Shown: piece after piece, positions 36,106 to 50,008 of the stretch
Numbering within the stretch: position 1 is the stretch's first letter
Layout: each line of letters starts with the position of its first letter
Origin: Epiperipatus broadwayi
Lineage: Eukaryota > Onychophora > Udeonychophora > Euonychophora > Peripatidae
Direction of reading: 5' to 3'
DNA: 64,000 nucleotides
Assembly (NCBI GenBank): GCA_028023455.1
Contig: JAQFVV010000279.1
Location: forward strand, 620,001-684,000
Position numbers and translations under genes: made by a program
The notes under the pieces: generated by a model
What the model was told of the DNA's origin: nothing
Seen by the model: the letters and a program-made list of their open reading frames with translations, nothing else
The model's database searches: none

Positions 36106-36441
36106 TCAATTCCAATTCCACGAATCTCGTATTTTAATGTTAGAAGCTTGTCGATTTATCAAATGTGTTTTATTCCTGTTTATAAAAATAGCCTCTTTAA
36201 TTTTTCTTTTACTATGGTTTCTCTCTTCATGAAGAATTTTCACATTTTCAAAATTAAATTTAAATTTATGTTTACATGTTTTTTCATGATCAAAGAAAAC
36301 TGAAGAAGATATTAAATCACCATTATTTTTATTTTTTACACGCTTATATAACAATTCGTGTTCCTTCAATCTTTTCTCAATGTTGCACCTAGATTCACCT
36401 ATATATGATAGCATACAATCACAAAAAATTTGATATATATC
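36106..36441 (-). pseudogene. PLE GIY-YIG endonuclease fragment, left arm
   Basis: Minus strand. Begins DIYQIFCDCML, then SYIGESRCNIEKRLKEHE, a Lys-rich middle, HEKTCKH and a KRKIKEAIFI helix, ending IRDSWNWN. IYQI and YIGES are the two halves of the GIY-YIG motif; the downstream Arg (EKRL), Glu in KEAIF and the Cys/His cluster fit the PLE version of the nuclease. The protein lacks everything N-terminal of this domain, including RT. The frame is open to its stop. In a full element this nuclease nicks target DNA for priming. Non-functional here by truncation. Confidence 0.85.
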
Positions 36442-36456
36442 AAAAAAAAAAAAAAA

Positions 36457-36782
36457 ATTTTTTTTGTGATTGTATGCTATCATATATAGGTGAATCTAGG
36501 TGCAACATTGAGAAAAGATTGAAGGAACACGAATTGTTATATAAGCGTGTAAAAAATAAAAATAATGGTGATTTAATATCTTCTTCAGTTTTCTTTGATC
36601 ATGAAAAAACATGTAAACATAAATTTAAATTTAATTTTGAAAATGTGAAAATTCTTCATGAAGAGAGAAACCATAGTAAAAGAAAAATTAAAGAGGCAAT
36701 TTTTATAAACAGGAATAAAACACATTTGATAAATCGACAAGCTTCTAACATTAAAATACGAGATTCGTGGAATTTGAATTGA
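36457..36782 (+). pseudogene. PLE GIY-YIG endonuclease fragment, right arm
   Basis: Mirror copy of the left-arm fragment. It starts in the A/T centre, so the GIY half is replaced by Lys and Phe codons before CDCMLSYIGES, making it slightly shorter than the left copy. Ends IRDSWNLN. Confidence 0.85.
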
Positions 36783-36819
36783 TGACGTTTGCTTCCGCTT
36801 TTAGTTTTTGAATTTAATA

Positions 36820-36862
36820 GCAGTTGAGGCAGGTTTCAAAGTAACCGAAAGTACTTCTGCGG
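36820..36862 (+). other. Possible hammerhead relic in PLE 3' region
   Basis: GCAG, then TTGAGGCA, a perfect GGTT/AACC hairpin directly before GAAA, then GTACTTC and TGC. PLE ends are known to carry hammerheads, but the core here would need a C-to-T change and one inserted base, so it may be coincidence. The left arm has the same sequence on the minus strand (36027-36070). Confidence 0.25.
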
Positions 36863-36921
36863 ATTTAAAGATTGTTTGAATTGTTTATAAACCGTTTAAA
36901 AATATCATTTCAATTATAATT

Positions 36922-39900
36922 ACAATATTATTTTTAATTAACGGATATTTTTATTTATTTTACATATATATATATATATATATATATTAAATCTCAACTC
37001 CTTTTAGATAAATTAAAATAGATTTATAATTAAGCAACAAGAATACAATTAACTTTTGATTAAACAAAAAAAAAAAAAAAAACTTTTCACAAACAAGAAT
37101 ACAATTAACTTTTTTTTCTTTAAAAAAAAATTTCCCAAAAGATAAAACAAAATATTAGCTTTTCTTTTTAAACTTTTACAAAATTAACTTAAAACAGATT
37201 TTAAAACAACAAATTACAGAAAAGAAATAAGTGTATGTAAATGCCATGGTCCGACTTTTGAAGTTTAAATTATGTAAAGACTTGTTATATTTCCCGAATG
37301 GTACCTGAACAATTGTTATTTAAGCACTATCTAAAATTTAAGCCAACCTTGTTAATGTATTAATGTTTAGTTTTTTTTTTTCTATAACATTTTAAAATAT
37401 ACCCAGAACATATATACCACATATCTTTAATAAATTATGGGGAAAAAAAAGCAAACTCAAATTATTAGTGATTATCCCTATATAATTACTTCCGGTTACA
37501 TAATAGCTTTATCCTCGAGTCATTTTAATTTTAAAAAAAAGAAGAAATGATCCATTTAGCATTGTTTACAAATTTATATATATATGTATTCATAAATAAA
37601 TGAGCATATTAATAAATAAGTGAACATTTTCATATAGATTTTGTTTTCAAAACATATGTTTTGATAAGAAAGATAAAGATATTTCAATCTTGTAATGGTG
37701 TAATATTTTCTAATCAAGAAATTTATTTTTTTCCTTGTTATTTACAATTTTTCAACGATGCGAAGATATTGATTATTATTTGAAATGTATATATATATAT
37801 ATATATATATATTTAATGACAAGAAGAATAAAATAATTATATTATATCAGTTATGTGTAAAAATAAAAATGAGAAAACCATGTGTGTATATATATATATT
37901 GTTATTAAAAATAATACATTCGGATTTTAACTTTTTTTTTTTTCAGTGTAAATGTATATATGGACATTTTGATTTTATTATTAATATGTAAAGGCATTTT
38001 CCATTTACTTTTACAAATTTTATTCAGCTAGGATGCGATTTAAGCAAACAATAATTACAAAGAACTAATGCAAAATGAAAACACAACACTTAGTTATTTT
38101 AACGTTTTGATCTACTGAAAAATGGAATCACTTTTACGTTTGTAAAAATTATATTATTTCTGAATCTCTTTTATATATATATATAACACATTAAAATGCA
38201 CATACAATATATAATTTTATAGTTTTAGATGTCAATAAAAAATTACTAAATTACATTAGTCATTTCGATTTCTTTCATGCCTATAGATTTAATTGTTATT
38301 ATAATGCAATTGTTTATTGAGTAATAAAACAGACTTAGGATTTAAGCAAATTCTCAATAAGTATCTACCCTGTAATAAATTAACTGGCATTTATCTCTAA
38401 TTTAAATCGAAAAAATGAACAACACAGGTTTTCTTTGGAAATATACTTTCTTTTTTATAAATATATTTGTTGTATTGTATTGAAAACACAATACACACTT
38501 GAATGTGTATGAGAGCGCTTATTTTATCTTGTAGGTTAATTCTCTCATCTAAAAAATAAGGCAATAACTGAAGGCAAATATTGTGATCAACGACTGAGCT
38601 TTAGATAAAAACTGTCAAATGAGTTTTCATGTATCTAACTAATAATATCTATTACTTTCAAATAAGATAAATAATAGAGATTAGAAGATATGTTTTCTCC
38701 TATTACATGAAAGAGTGATTATTTCTGATCTAAGAAAAAGATGAAAAATGTTATTTGTTTTATAAAGTTTAAGACTAAAAATATAGTAATACATAAACTG
38801 TTAACCACAATGTACAAAGATTGATAAAGATTAATGATATCAAATATTGCAGCAAAACTGATTGTTCAGACAAATTGAAAATAATGGTTGCAGACAATTT
38901 GTGTTTAAAGCTATACAACAACTCACTATATGTAAATATGCAGCGGACTTGTAATTATACCAAACAATATTTTTAATATATCATGAAAAACATTATTGCA
39001 AGACAAGGAATACAATAAAATGATGAATTTGGTTTGACAATTTGTATGAGGAATTGAAGTTAGAATAAAAATAGTTTTATGGAATTTAAATGAAAATAAA
39101 ATTAGTACATTATGATTTTTTCTGTAAAAATGTAAAACAGAAAATAATATTAAAACATTAGTATTATCTTACAAAAATATATATATTTTATGAGTACACT
39201 TTGTTTATACATTCATTATTGGAAGTAGTCACTGATTAGTGATTGTAACAGTATACATCATTAATATCTGCTGGACCTGGGTGGCTACATTACAATGGAT
39301 TGGACAGAGCTGGACAGGTACACTGAAGTGAACTTATTTTCCATAATTACTTCCCTGGTTGATATACAATTGGTCTTTATTTTGAGTTTGTTAATGCTGT
39401 GGCAATGAAGCAAACACTGCTAGTACTATATTAGAAATGAATTCAGTAGAGACTTGACTCTATGTTTTTTCTTAACAGTTCATGTCTTCTCGATTGTGGC
39501 CTGTATATAAGCAAGCATAGTATAAAACTGGAAGTGACAGGGCTTTTCAGCACTGCAAGATTTTGACAACCTCATTTTTCTACATAGTGACTATAGCTAT
39601 CATCATTCAATTATTAAGTCAGTACTCCATAGCAGTGGTATTATGAATAACCTCTGCATTAATTTGGAGTCATAAAATATTGGCAATGACTAAAAAAATA
39701 GTTGGCCTGCAATGATCATGCAATATCTTTAAGAAAGATTAGATCGCTCCATGATACTCTCTGGCTATAACTTGCAAGACTGTGAAGAACACATCTGAGA
39801 GAACTTGAAATAATATGATGGCAAAAACCTCTTAATATAACTACCACTGTCATCCTGCTCCTCGTGAACAGTCTATATAGGACCTCCACTACATAGTCAA

Positions 39901-40330
39901 TTTGGTTACCCTCCTTCGAATCTTACCCCCAGCTTTTATCTTGGTGGCTAATTGATCCAAAAATAATTCACATACTTTTTATTTTAAAAAATGTTATCTT
40001 TAATTAATTCTATATATTACCTTTAATTTAATTTTATCCGGGCAACTCAGACCACTATAATGATAAGATCAGTTTCAAATTTACATATAAGGAAAAATTA
40101 TTTTGCTATGAATTAAAATTAAATATAGCTATAGAACAAATAAAAAAAGATTTTTCTATCTCAGCCTTGGCATCCAAATTCTTATAATTCTTTTGTTTGT
40201 AAAAATATGAGTTCATTGCAGGGTGGCTATTAATATATTAATGGTATTTTATATTTGGTAAAACAATGACCATCTGACTTTTCTTAATGCATTAATATAG
40301 AAAATCTGCTAATTTATATATATATGTAAA
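36922..40330. other. Unassigned AT-rich region
   Basis: Contains AT tracts at 36963-36987 and 37785-37813 and a small ATTGTATTG hairpin near 38470. The part at about 39200-39950 is less AT-rich but unrecognised. No gene signal. Confidence 0.5.
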
Positions 40331-40413
40331 CAGATGGCGTTCTACCAAAAACACCGTCAAGCGTATTTCGTTTACATAAATGTCATAGAATGCATTCACT
40401 ATCTCTAACTTTA

Positions 40414-40471
40414 ATTCCACTTTTAGATCATGATTTCAAGCTATTTGCTATTGGCAGTAAAAGACAGGAAT
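40414..40471 (-). ncRNA. Hammerhead ribozyme, family 2 inverted unit (core mutated)
   Basis: Helices as in the other copies (outer ATTCC/GGAAT, stem I CTTTTA/TAAAAG with a compensated pair change), but the core reads CTGCCAA instead of CTGACGA. Predicted inactive. Confidence 0.7.
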
Positions 40472-40887
40472 AAGAACTAGATCTAAACACAAACTCTGAG
40501 CGTTTATGAAACAGTTTCTATTTAGCTTGCAAGTGTGAATTTTTTAGACATGTTAATGTCTTCGAACTCAGCATAGCAAGCCAGATAGCTACATAGGTCT
40601 GATATCAGTTCAGCAACACCACATGATAGAAGCCTCTGCAATATATATCATTGCAAGAAAGACCTCAAAGGTACATTTATGAAAAAAAAATCAAGTTAAA
40701 AACTTGTTAACGCTTGTATTTATGTCAACAGATGGCGTTCTACCAAAAACATCGATGCTGAACTGATATCAGACCCATGTAGCTATCTGGCTTGCTATGC
40801 TGAGTTCAAAGACATTAACGTGTCCAAAAAATTCACGCTTGCAAGCTGAATAGAAACTGTTTCATAAACGCTTTAGATCTAGTTCTT

Positions 40888-40945
40888 ATTCCTGTCTTTC
40901 ACTGACGATAGCAAATAGCTTGAAATCATGATGTGAAAGTGGAAT
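40888..40945 (+). ncRNA. Hammerhead ribozyme, family 2 copy 1 (cleavage site mutated)
   Basis: Core CTGACGA and GAAA are intact, outer helix ATTCC/GGAAT, stem I CTTTCA/TGAAAG. The cleavage triplet is ATG rather than ATC; G at position 17 does not support cleavage, so this copy is predicted not to self-cut. Confidence 0.8.
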
Positions 40946-41286
40946 TAAAGTTAGAGATAGTGAATGCATTCTCTGACGTTTATGTAAACAAAATACACTT
41001 GACGGTGTTTTTGGTAGAACGCCATCTGTTGACATAAATACAAGCGTTAACAAGTTTTTAACTTGATTTTGTTTTTCATAAATGTACCTTTGAGGTCTTT
41101 CTTGCAATGATATATATTGCAGAGGCTTCTACTATGTGGTGATGCTGAACTGATATCAGACCCATATAGCTATCTGGCTTATTATGCTGAGTTCGAAGAC
41201 ATTAACGTGTCTAAAAAATTCACACTTGCAAGCTGAATAGAAACTGTTTCATAAACACTCAGAATTTGTGTTTAGATCTAGTTCTT

Positions 41287-41344
41287 ATTCCTGTCTTTCA
41301 CTGACAATAGCAAATAGCTTGAAATCATGATCTGAAAGTGGAAT
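41287..41344 (+). ncRNA. Hammerhead ribozyme, family 2 copy 2 (core G8 mutated)
   Basis: Cleavage triplet ATC and all helices are intact, but the core reads CTGACAA, which changes the catalytic G8 to A. Predicted inactive or very slow. Confidence 0.8.
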
Positions 41345-41685
41345 TAAAGTTAGAGATAGTGAATGCATTCTCTGATGTTTATGTAAATGAAATATGTTTG
41401 CCGGTGTTTTTGGTAGAACGTCATCTGTTGACATAAATACAAGCATTAACAAGTTTTTAACTTGATTTTGTTTTTCATAAATGTACCTTTGAGGTCTTTC
41501 TTGCAATGATATATATTGCAGAGGCTTCTACTATGTGGTGATGCTGAACTGATATCAGACCCAGGTAGCTATCTGTCTTGCTATGCTGAGTTCAAAGACA
41601 TTAACGTGTCTAAAAAATTCACGCTTGCAAGCTGAATAGAAACTGTTTCATAAATGCTCAGAGTTTGTGTTTAGATCTAGTTCTT

Positions 41686-41743
41686 ATTCCTGTCTTTCAC
41701 TGACGATAGCAAATAGCTTGAAATCATGATCTGAAAGTGGAAT
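41686..41743 (+). ncRNA. Type I hammerhead ribozyme, family 2 copy 3 (intact)
   Basis: 5' to 3': outer ATTCC, bulge TGT, stem I CTTTCA, core CTGACGA, stem II AGC-AAATA-GCT flanked by a U-U position, GAAA, stem III ATC..GAT, cleavage after ATC (41731), stem I TGAAAG, single T, outer GGAAT. Complete by sequence. Confidence 0.86.
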
Positions 41744-41876
41744 TAAAGTTAGAGATAGTGAATGCATTCTCTGACGTTTATGTAAACGAAATACGCTTGA
41801 TGGTGTTTTTGGTAGAACGCCATCTGTTGACATAAATACAAGCGTTAACAAGTTTTTAACTTGATTTTGTTTTTCA

Positions 41877-42417
41877 TATATATATATATAGACATATTGG
41901 AACATTTACAATTATTTTTTAATTATTTTTTTATTTCATTTTTTATAAAATGTTCGAACATGAAAACAACTTTTTACTGAAAAAAATAAAAAAATGATAT
42001 AAAATTATAAATGTAGGACATTTACATTTATTAAAATAACCAAATAAAATGAAACAAAAATATTGTATGCATATATAATATATTATGCATCAATTTAGAA
42101 TTTGGGAGTTAATATTATTGAGTGTGTATGGGTAAGAAATATATACACAGACAACTTTATCCATTTTTATACTGTTTTTATCATAACTATGTAAATTACT
42201 AATTGTAAATATTTATAACTGAGTTGTAGCTTCAAATACAGCCAGCTTGTGTGTGATTACATTGATTTTACATGCTTGGTAATTACTTTAGTTTTCTTTT
42301 TCTTTGGCAGGCTAATAGTTAAATTGATAGCTTTATTTCCATCAAAATCTTTTCTATATCTGCTAAATTAAGAATGCATTCATAATAAATATTATGTTAT
42401 ACCAAATTTTGGTCAAT
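41877..42417. other. AT-rich stretch, nothing recognised
   Basis: Short AT tract at the array edge, then unassigned DNA up to the hAT target duplication. Confidence 0.5.
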
Positions 42418-42425
42418 GTTTAGAT

Positions 42426-42969
42426 CAGTGGTCTTCAACCTTTTTACACCTGTGGACTGGTAAATTTAAGTTTAAGGTTCTGCGAACCAGCAAAAATAAG
42501 GATAAGATTTCGCAGACCGGCAGCAATCTAGAGATAAATTTTCTTAAAGATAAGCATAATTGTTATAACTGATCAAAACAACAATGTTAAATATATAAGA
42601 TAAAGTTTTAATATATATATATGTAGTTTATATAATAAAAAACCTTTTTTTAATTTTTTTTTAGAAAAGTAATAAAAAATATAATTCTACCGCCCCCTCT
42701 CCCCCCCCCCACGTAAACATCTGTGCTAACTAGAAAAACAAATTAATTTATGAATGATTGATTATATTTTGTTTTCATTCTGTTTTCTTTTTTTTTTTAA
42801 TTGGGCAAAAATGAGATGAAAAAATAATTAAAAATTGGCTATATTAATTAAAAGTTTAAACTCTTATTATTTACTATTACAAACTTTTTACTGCCTGTAT
42901 AGCACGCGTACCTGCAGAAAAGTTCCATGGCCCAGCACCAGGCCATGGACCAAGGGTTAAAGAATACTG
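42426..42969. mobile_element. Non-autonomous hAT transposon (MITE) with 8-bp target duplication
   Basis: 544 bp bounded by exact 8-bp direct repeats GTTTAGAT (42418-42425 and 42970-42977), the target-duplication length of hAT elements. Left end CAGTGGTCTTCAACC and the reverse complement of the right end, CAGTATTCTTTAACC, form imperfect terminal inverted repeats with a few mismatches. The CAGTGG...TCAACC form is typical of animal hAT elements. There is no transposase ORF. A second inner inverted pairing may involve GACCGG and CCATGG-rich segments near each end. It contains a C-rich run near 42692-42710. Confidence 0.88.
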
Positions 42970-42977
42970 GTTTAGAT

Positions 42978-45355
42978 TTTGTTTATTAAAAGCAACCAAA
43001 GACTGCAGTGTACTAGTAATTTTTCATTATATTGAAATTGATATTTGACTTCCATTCTAGTGGTACCTTATCAACATTTTGATTATAATACACAATATTT
43101 TCACATTTATGTTCTAAAGATGAAACTTTTTCTCTCAGTATTTCTTCAATATTTATCTGTATGGGGGGAATTATACTTTTTTATAACAATCACATAACTT
43201 TTACAATAAGACTCAAACTTTACCGTGCCTTTATATTTCTCCACAGTCACATTATATTTTGAATCATTAACAATCATATACTGCGTAGAGTGTCTTCTAT
43301 ATATTTTACCATATTTTTAGATTTTTTTTTCTTTGTGTACTTTTGGTTTTACAATTTCAATATCTACTATGAAACATTTGATATACAAATTTGATATTTT
43401 TTTCTATTATTGTTGTAATTTATTTTTTGGTTGCTTCTATTTGCTTCAATCTTTGGGTGAGTTCTTTGAACAACTACATCATTACTATCAGTGTTTTTTT
43501 TTTTTGTTTTTTTTATTTTGTGTGTTTTGATCAGTTTGAATTTTATCTTTTGTGAATTTGTAATGTTTATTTTTTCTCTTTCTTTAGAATATTCTTCAAT
43601 ATCCTTATTCCAAAAAATTGACAAACATCATATTTTATTGCAATCTTATTTTGCATTATTTGGGACATATTTCTACTAATTTGTTCTATTTTAACATTTG
43701 CCTTATGGTAATAATTTTACTATTTTTTTTTACATTACACTATCAATTTTATATTCATTACTCTTAATTTCATATTCCATTTGCACTCTCTGCATATGTT
43801 ATGTGGGTTTACATATTATTATTTGTACACACCATCATGAGATTTTAAGATTTTATGTTGGAAAGAGAATGGATGGTTGATACCAAATACAAAAAAAAAG
43901 CTTAGAATATTATGCTACCAATATTCATGAACTGAATGGAAATATGAGAGAATTATTTAGGTTATTAGTTTGCAATTACACACTTGATAGAAAATATTAA
44001 GTTATAGTGACATCTTACTTTAAACATAATCACAAGAAATTGAGTTTATTCGGCACAACAGTTAACAGTAATGAAATTGTTTCAAGAAATCATAATTATA
44101 TTCTGCTTATATAGCTTGTTTCCTGAAAATACAATGTTATTGATTTGTCATATATTTCTGTCAATAATTCTTTTTTAATTATTTCTGTTAATGGATTATC
44201 AAAAACATTGCTCAGCCAATAATCAGATTCATTTGATTTATGTATAAAATATTTTGAAACACATTGGCAAAATCTACAAGTTTAAAAAATAATGTACCAA
44301 TTATTATTATTTTTTTTTTTTTTTCATCTACTATGTCGGCAACAATCTAATGCTACTTAAAGCTCTTTAAATGTTTTGTTGAGCATGTAAAAAGCTCAAT
44401 TCCCAATCTGGTTTAACACATCAATGACTAGATCAGGAAATAAATTATCATATATGGATGTATATTAGATCTAGACAGGTTATCCTTTTTGGGCAAACAT
44501 GGCTGTAAAACAAACAGCTTAAAAATTCTTTATCATTAGTGTAATCAGATCATACTGAAAATTATATTCCCATACTAGTAGAATCTTTCATCAGTTCTGC
44601 AGTGTGAAGTGTAAGGGTGACTTACTTTTGATATGGCCAGGATTTACAGTTAGAATCAGTGCAGAATATTTATGATATTTCTTCTTATATCACCTTGCTA
44701 TTTGCAAGAAATTATTGGAGGAATAAATATACTTTTATTTTAATCCTGAAATTTTATATCTGAAATATATAGTTTTTTTTTTTTTGTATTCTGATGAAAT
44801 AATGCCTTTTTGAATTATTTTTTAAATATTCTCAATAAAAGGGTCCATCAGTTTATTTAAAACAGATAGGTTTAGCATTTCATAAGCTAATCCACACATA
44901 TGGAGTATTTTGAAAACATTTCTGAACCTTTTATCTTATTTTTTATAATTAATTTTTTGTGGCTTCCATGAGTGGTAAGTTGTTGTTCAAATTTATTACA
45001 TTTTATTTTTACAAATTAATTAAACATTAAAATGGCCAGCCTTTAAATACCAGCTCACCAAAATTGTCCCTATAAAATATGGTTGTATTATAGAATTGAC
45101 TTTCCATCCTAAGAGGAAAAACCTGGGATTTCAGCTTCAATGTTTTTGAACCGCACTACAAATTTTATAATGCAATACACTATAACTATTTAATATAGAA
45201 ATTATTTCCATTTTCAGCCTTAATTCATTCCAAAAGTCACATTTTTTTATTTGTCTTAGAATCACTGTGATCTGAATAATAAAATAAACCAAAAAGAATA
45301 TATACCATCGCTATATTTGTCACTAACTCGTAAACTCTCATATAAATGTGAAGGA

Positions 45356-45387
<32 letters not shown>

Positions 45388-45530
45388 ATTCTGCTTATTA
45401 AACCTATCACAATCGACCTACTATAACATGGACCTTTCTGTTATTTTCCTAACTAAAGACCTTACATACTTTTATACTATTTCAGTATTAAATTTGTGTC
45501 AGAATTATGACCTGATTAGATCATATATTT

Positions 45531-45533
<3 letters not shown>
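42978..45533. other. Unassigned AT-rich region
   Basis: Holds a (CT)n microsatellite at 45361-45388 and several T-tracts. Short open frames, but no motif. Confidence 0.5.

Positions 45534-45602
<69 letters not shown>
45534..45602. repeat. (TA)n microsatellite
   Basis: Pure TA tract. Confidence 0.95.
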
Positions 45603-47457
<1,855 letters not shown>

Positions 47458-48540
47458 ATTTATCTTGGTAATTGGTGAAAGGATTCAATAAATATTTATT
47501 TAATATTTAGAAAACTGCCTTATTGCCTTGGTAATTTATTTGGATTTCTTTTTCTAAAAGAATAAGAAACTTAGATAATTGTGCGAGTTTTCGTTTCTCA
47601 TTTCTTTACCTGAGATAAAGAGAATGCTGAGCTGGCATATGGAATACTCCCTTATCAGGATTTAAATTGTAGGTCATTTTGTGTTTATGTCTATTAGATT
47701 TTTTTTTGATCCATTATATTTCACATTATTTTTGGCCTTACATATCCTTTCAGGAGGGGGAATTGATCTTTTCCTTTCTGTGAGTGGCATGAAGAATTGA
47801 AATTTAAATAATTTTTCAAAGTTATGTAAGAGTCAATACTTTTATAAATGTTCTGATGACTGTATCAAACCGATCACAAAAAAGATTTGAAATTACTTCC
47901 TATCCTGGCATGACACCATATTTTTTTCATGTTCGATATGTGCACATGCTCACCTTATCAGGGTAGGGATGAACTGGTACAATATATAATTATTCAAAAC
48001 AATACAACAATACAGTAAAAAAAAATTATAAACAAATATATATGTAATTATTTTTGTTTACATTTGTAACGATTTTTGTAATACAATTTGAATCTAATTG
48101 ATAATGACTACATAGATAGTTGAAAGTACTTCTATTAAATTATGGTATATATTTGTTTTTAAAATATTTTTATTGTATTAATAATTGTAATACATTAAAG
48201 ATCAGCCTTTCAAGCTATTGTACATGCACTTTTTACGAGTGTTTATAATAAATGAATACTTGCGCTATATAAAAAAAAATGCTTATTTATATATGTATTA
48301 ATTATTGTATTGTTTTGAATATATATATATTATTGTAATTGGAATACAGACATTGATTACTAATTTATATATATATATATGGAGACAGATACGTATAAGT
48401 ATGTGCGTCATAAAGAAATATAATATTGTATATTGTTTAAAACATTAAAATATTCAATAGTAAAGGTAAAAATAACCTGGACTATAGTTTTATATTTATA
48501 GAGTTTTAATCTAATATCGCATTACATTTAGTTATTGATT
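47458..48540. other. AT-rich stretch, nothing recognised
   Basis: No feature other than short AT runs near 48320 and 48370. Confidence 0.5.
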
Positions 48541-48554
48541 ATATATATATATAT

Positions 48555-48693
48555 GTCCACAGATGGCGTACTACCAAGACTGCCAATCAAGCGTATGTTT
48601 TGTTTACATAAACGTCAGAGTAGTTAGTATTCACTATCTGTGGACATAAATACAAGCGTTAGCAAGTTTTTTAACTTGCATTTTTGTTTATCA
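48555..48693 (+). mobile_element. Deleted mini-copy of retrozyme family 2
   Basis: About 140 bp with (AT)n on both sides. The left 80 bp match the left terminus of the 40.3-kb array (CAGATGGCG, CTACCAA, TCAAGCGTAT, GTTTACATAAACGTC). The right 60 bp match its right terminus (GACATAAATACAAGCGTTA, TTTTTAACTTG, then TCAT). The whole middle, with all ribozymes, is missing. GTCCACAGAT near the left and ATCTGTGGAC form an inverted repeat. Keeping both composite ends points to internal deletion of a mobile unit. Confidence 0.72.
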
Positions 48694-48699
48694 TATATA

Positions 48700-49247
48700 T
48701 ATATACAATATTTTTTGATATAAAGCAATGCTCAATATTTTCCCTTGTAATTAATCGTTCGTCTATCAAGATTATTTCCATAAATAAAACTCTTCATTTA
48801 AAAACAAGTTTTGATGTTATAAAAAAAGATTAACGTGTTTGTAACAAATTATCAACTTTTAATTTGTATTTTTGCAAGAATAACTTTTTCACCTTAAGAG
48901 CTTAAATGTGAGTAAATCATCCTTTATTCTACACTTTTTATCAACTTTTATTGTAATCGCATTCTATAAAAGTTCATTTGTTCTTTTACAAGTTGCTAAA
49001 AAAAATTGGAAAATATATATGTAAAAAATACACACTCATGCTGAATAATTAAATCGGTTTTTCATCAATATTTTTATCCTGACAGAATGCAAGTTTATTT
49101 ATTTCTATTACTGGTAGAATAATTTGTATTTCTCTACTGATATTTAGTTGAACATGTTGCAACTTTGAATTATAAAGTGATCCCAGTAATTTTTCCTGAA
49201 TTTATTTGATCCTTAACTGCATTAATGTAAAAAAAAAACACAAGACA
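48700..49247. other. AT-rich stretch, nothing recognised
   Basis: No feature seen between the mini-element and the (TAA)n tract. Confidence 0.5.
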
Positions 49248-49397
<150 letters not shown>

Positions 49398-49929
49398 CAT
49401 ATAAAATACCACATAATCTGTTTGGCCCATCAGAGACAAAAACCCCATTCACAAAAGATCTATTCACAACAATACTGAATACTATTTGAAATGCTTGCCA
49501 GCCAGATTGTCCTGGAGTCCCATTGTTTGTATTAAAGCATCTAAGTAAATTCACACCAGAATATTTGTGTCAGTTCGCAAAATATCTAGTGCAACAAATT
49601 CAACCCATGGAGGGTGTCTATCCAATAGCCATAGTAACCTATAATAAAAAGAAAACAATTATCCCACCTATTACAGACCTCAGGCCAATATCTATGTGAC
49701 CTTTGCTGATCAAAATCATGGAAAAAATTATTAAAGATGAAATTGAACCATATATAATGCCACTTATCTTCGAAGCACAATATGAAAAGAAAAACTCTTC
49801 AACAACAGACACAGCATTATTCTTCAAAGCAATTCTAGCCACAGTAAAACAGTAGAAAAAATACAGACCCATTGTCATGCAGCTTGACATAGGTGCTGCA
49901 TTTGATTCAGTCATTTTTATTATATATTA

Positions 49930-50008
<79 letters not shown>

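Larger units (their letters stand above)
35969..36921. mobile_element. Palindromic pair of Penelope-like element 3' fragments
   Basis: Two arms of about 455 bp are near-perfect inverted repeats around a short A/T centre (about 36430-36458). Each arm has the C-terminal GIY-YIG endonuclease part of a PLE and its 3' untranslated region, 5' ends facing each other. Arms differ at very few positions, for example WNWN versus WNLN at the protein end and one base near 36898. Both copies lack the RT domain. 5'-truncated, partly inverted copies are usual for PLEs. The boundary on both sides is AATTATAATTG beside AT-rich DNA. Confidence 0.88.
40331..41876 (+). mobile_element. Retrozyme-like array, family 2 (399-bp units with hammerhead ribozymes)
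   Basis: One inverted unit (to about 40754) is followed by about 2.8 direct units. Cleavage-site equivalents lie after 40933, 41332 and 41731, exactly 399 bp apart. It is related to family 1: both share TTAGATCTAGTT, ATGATATATATTGCAGAG and TTCACGCTTGCAA in the same order. The array is bounded by (AT)n on both sides, starts CAGATGGCGTTCTACCAA and stops at TTTTTCAT. Of four ribozymes only the last keeps a fully standard core. The 73-codon open frames repeated on the minus strand are by-products of the repeat. Confidence 0.8.

Noticed and set aside
36405-36782. Two separate functional GIY-YIG genes
   Set aside because: The N-termini come from the A/T centre of the palindrome, and the RT part of the PLE is missing; both are truncated remnants.
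40886-41905. Three similar 73-codon frames 399 bp apart on the minus strand
   Set aside because: They arise from the ribozyme repeat itself, differ at many positions and have no codon constraint that can be seen.
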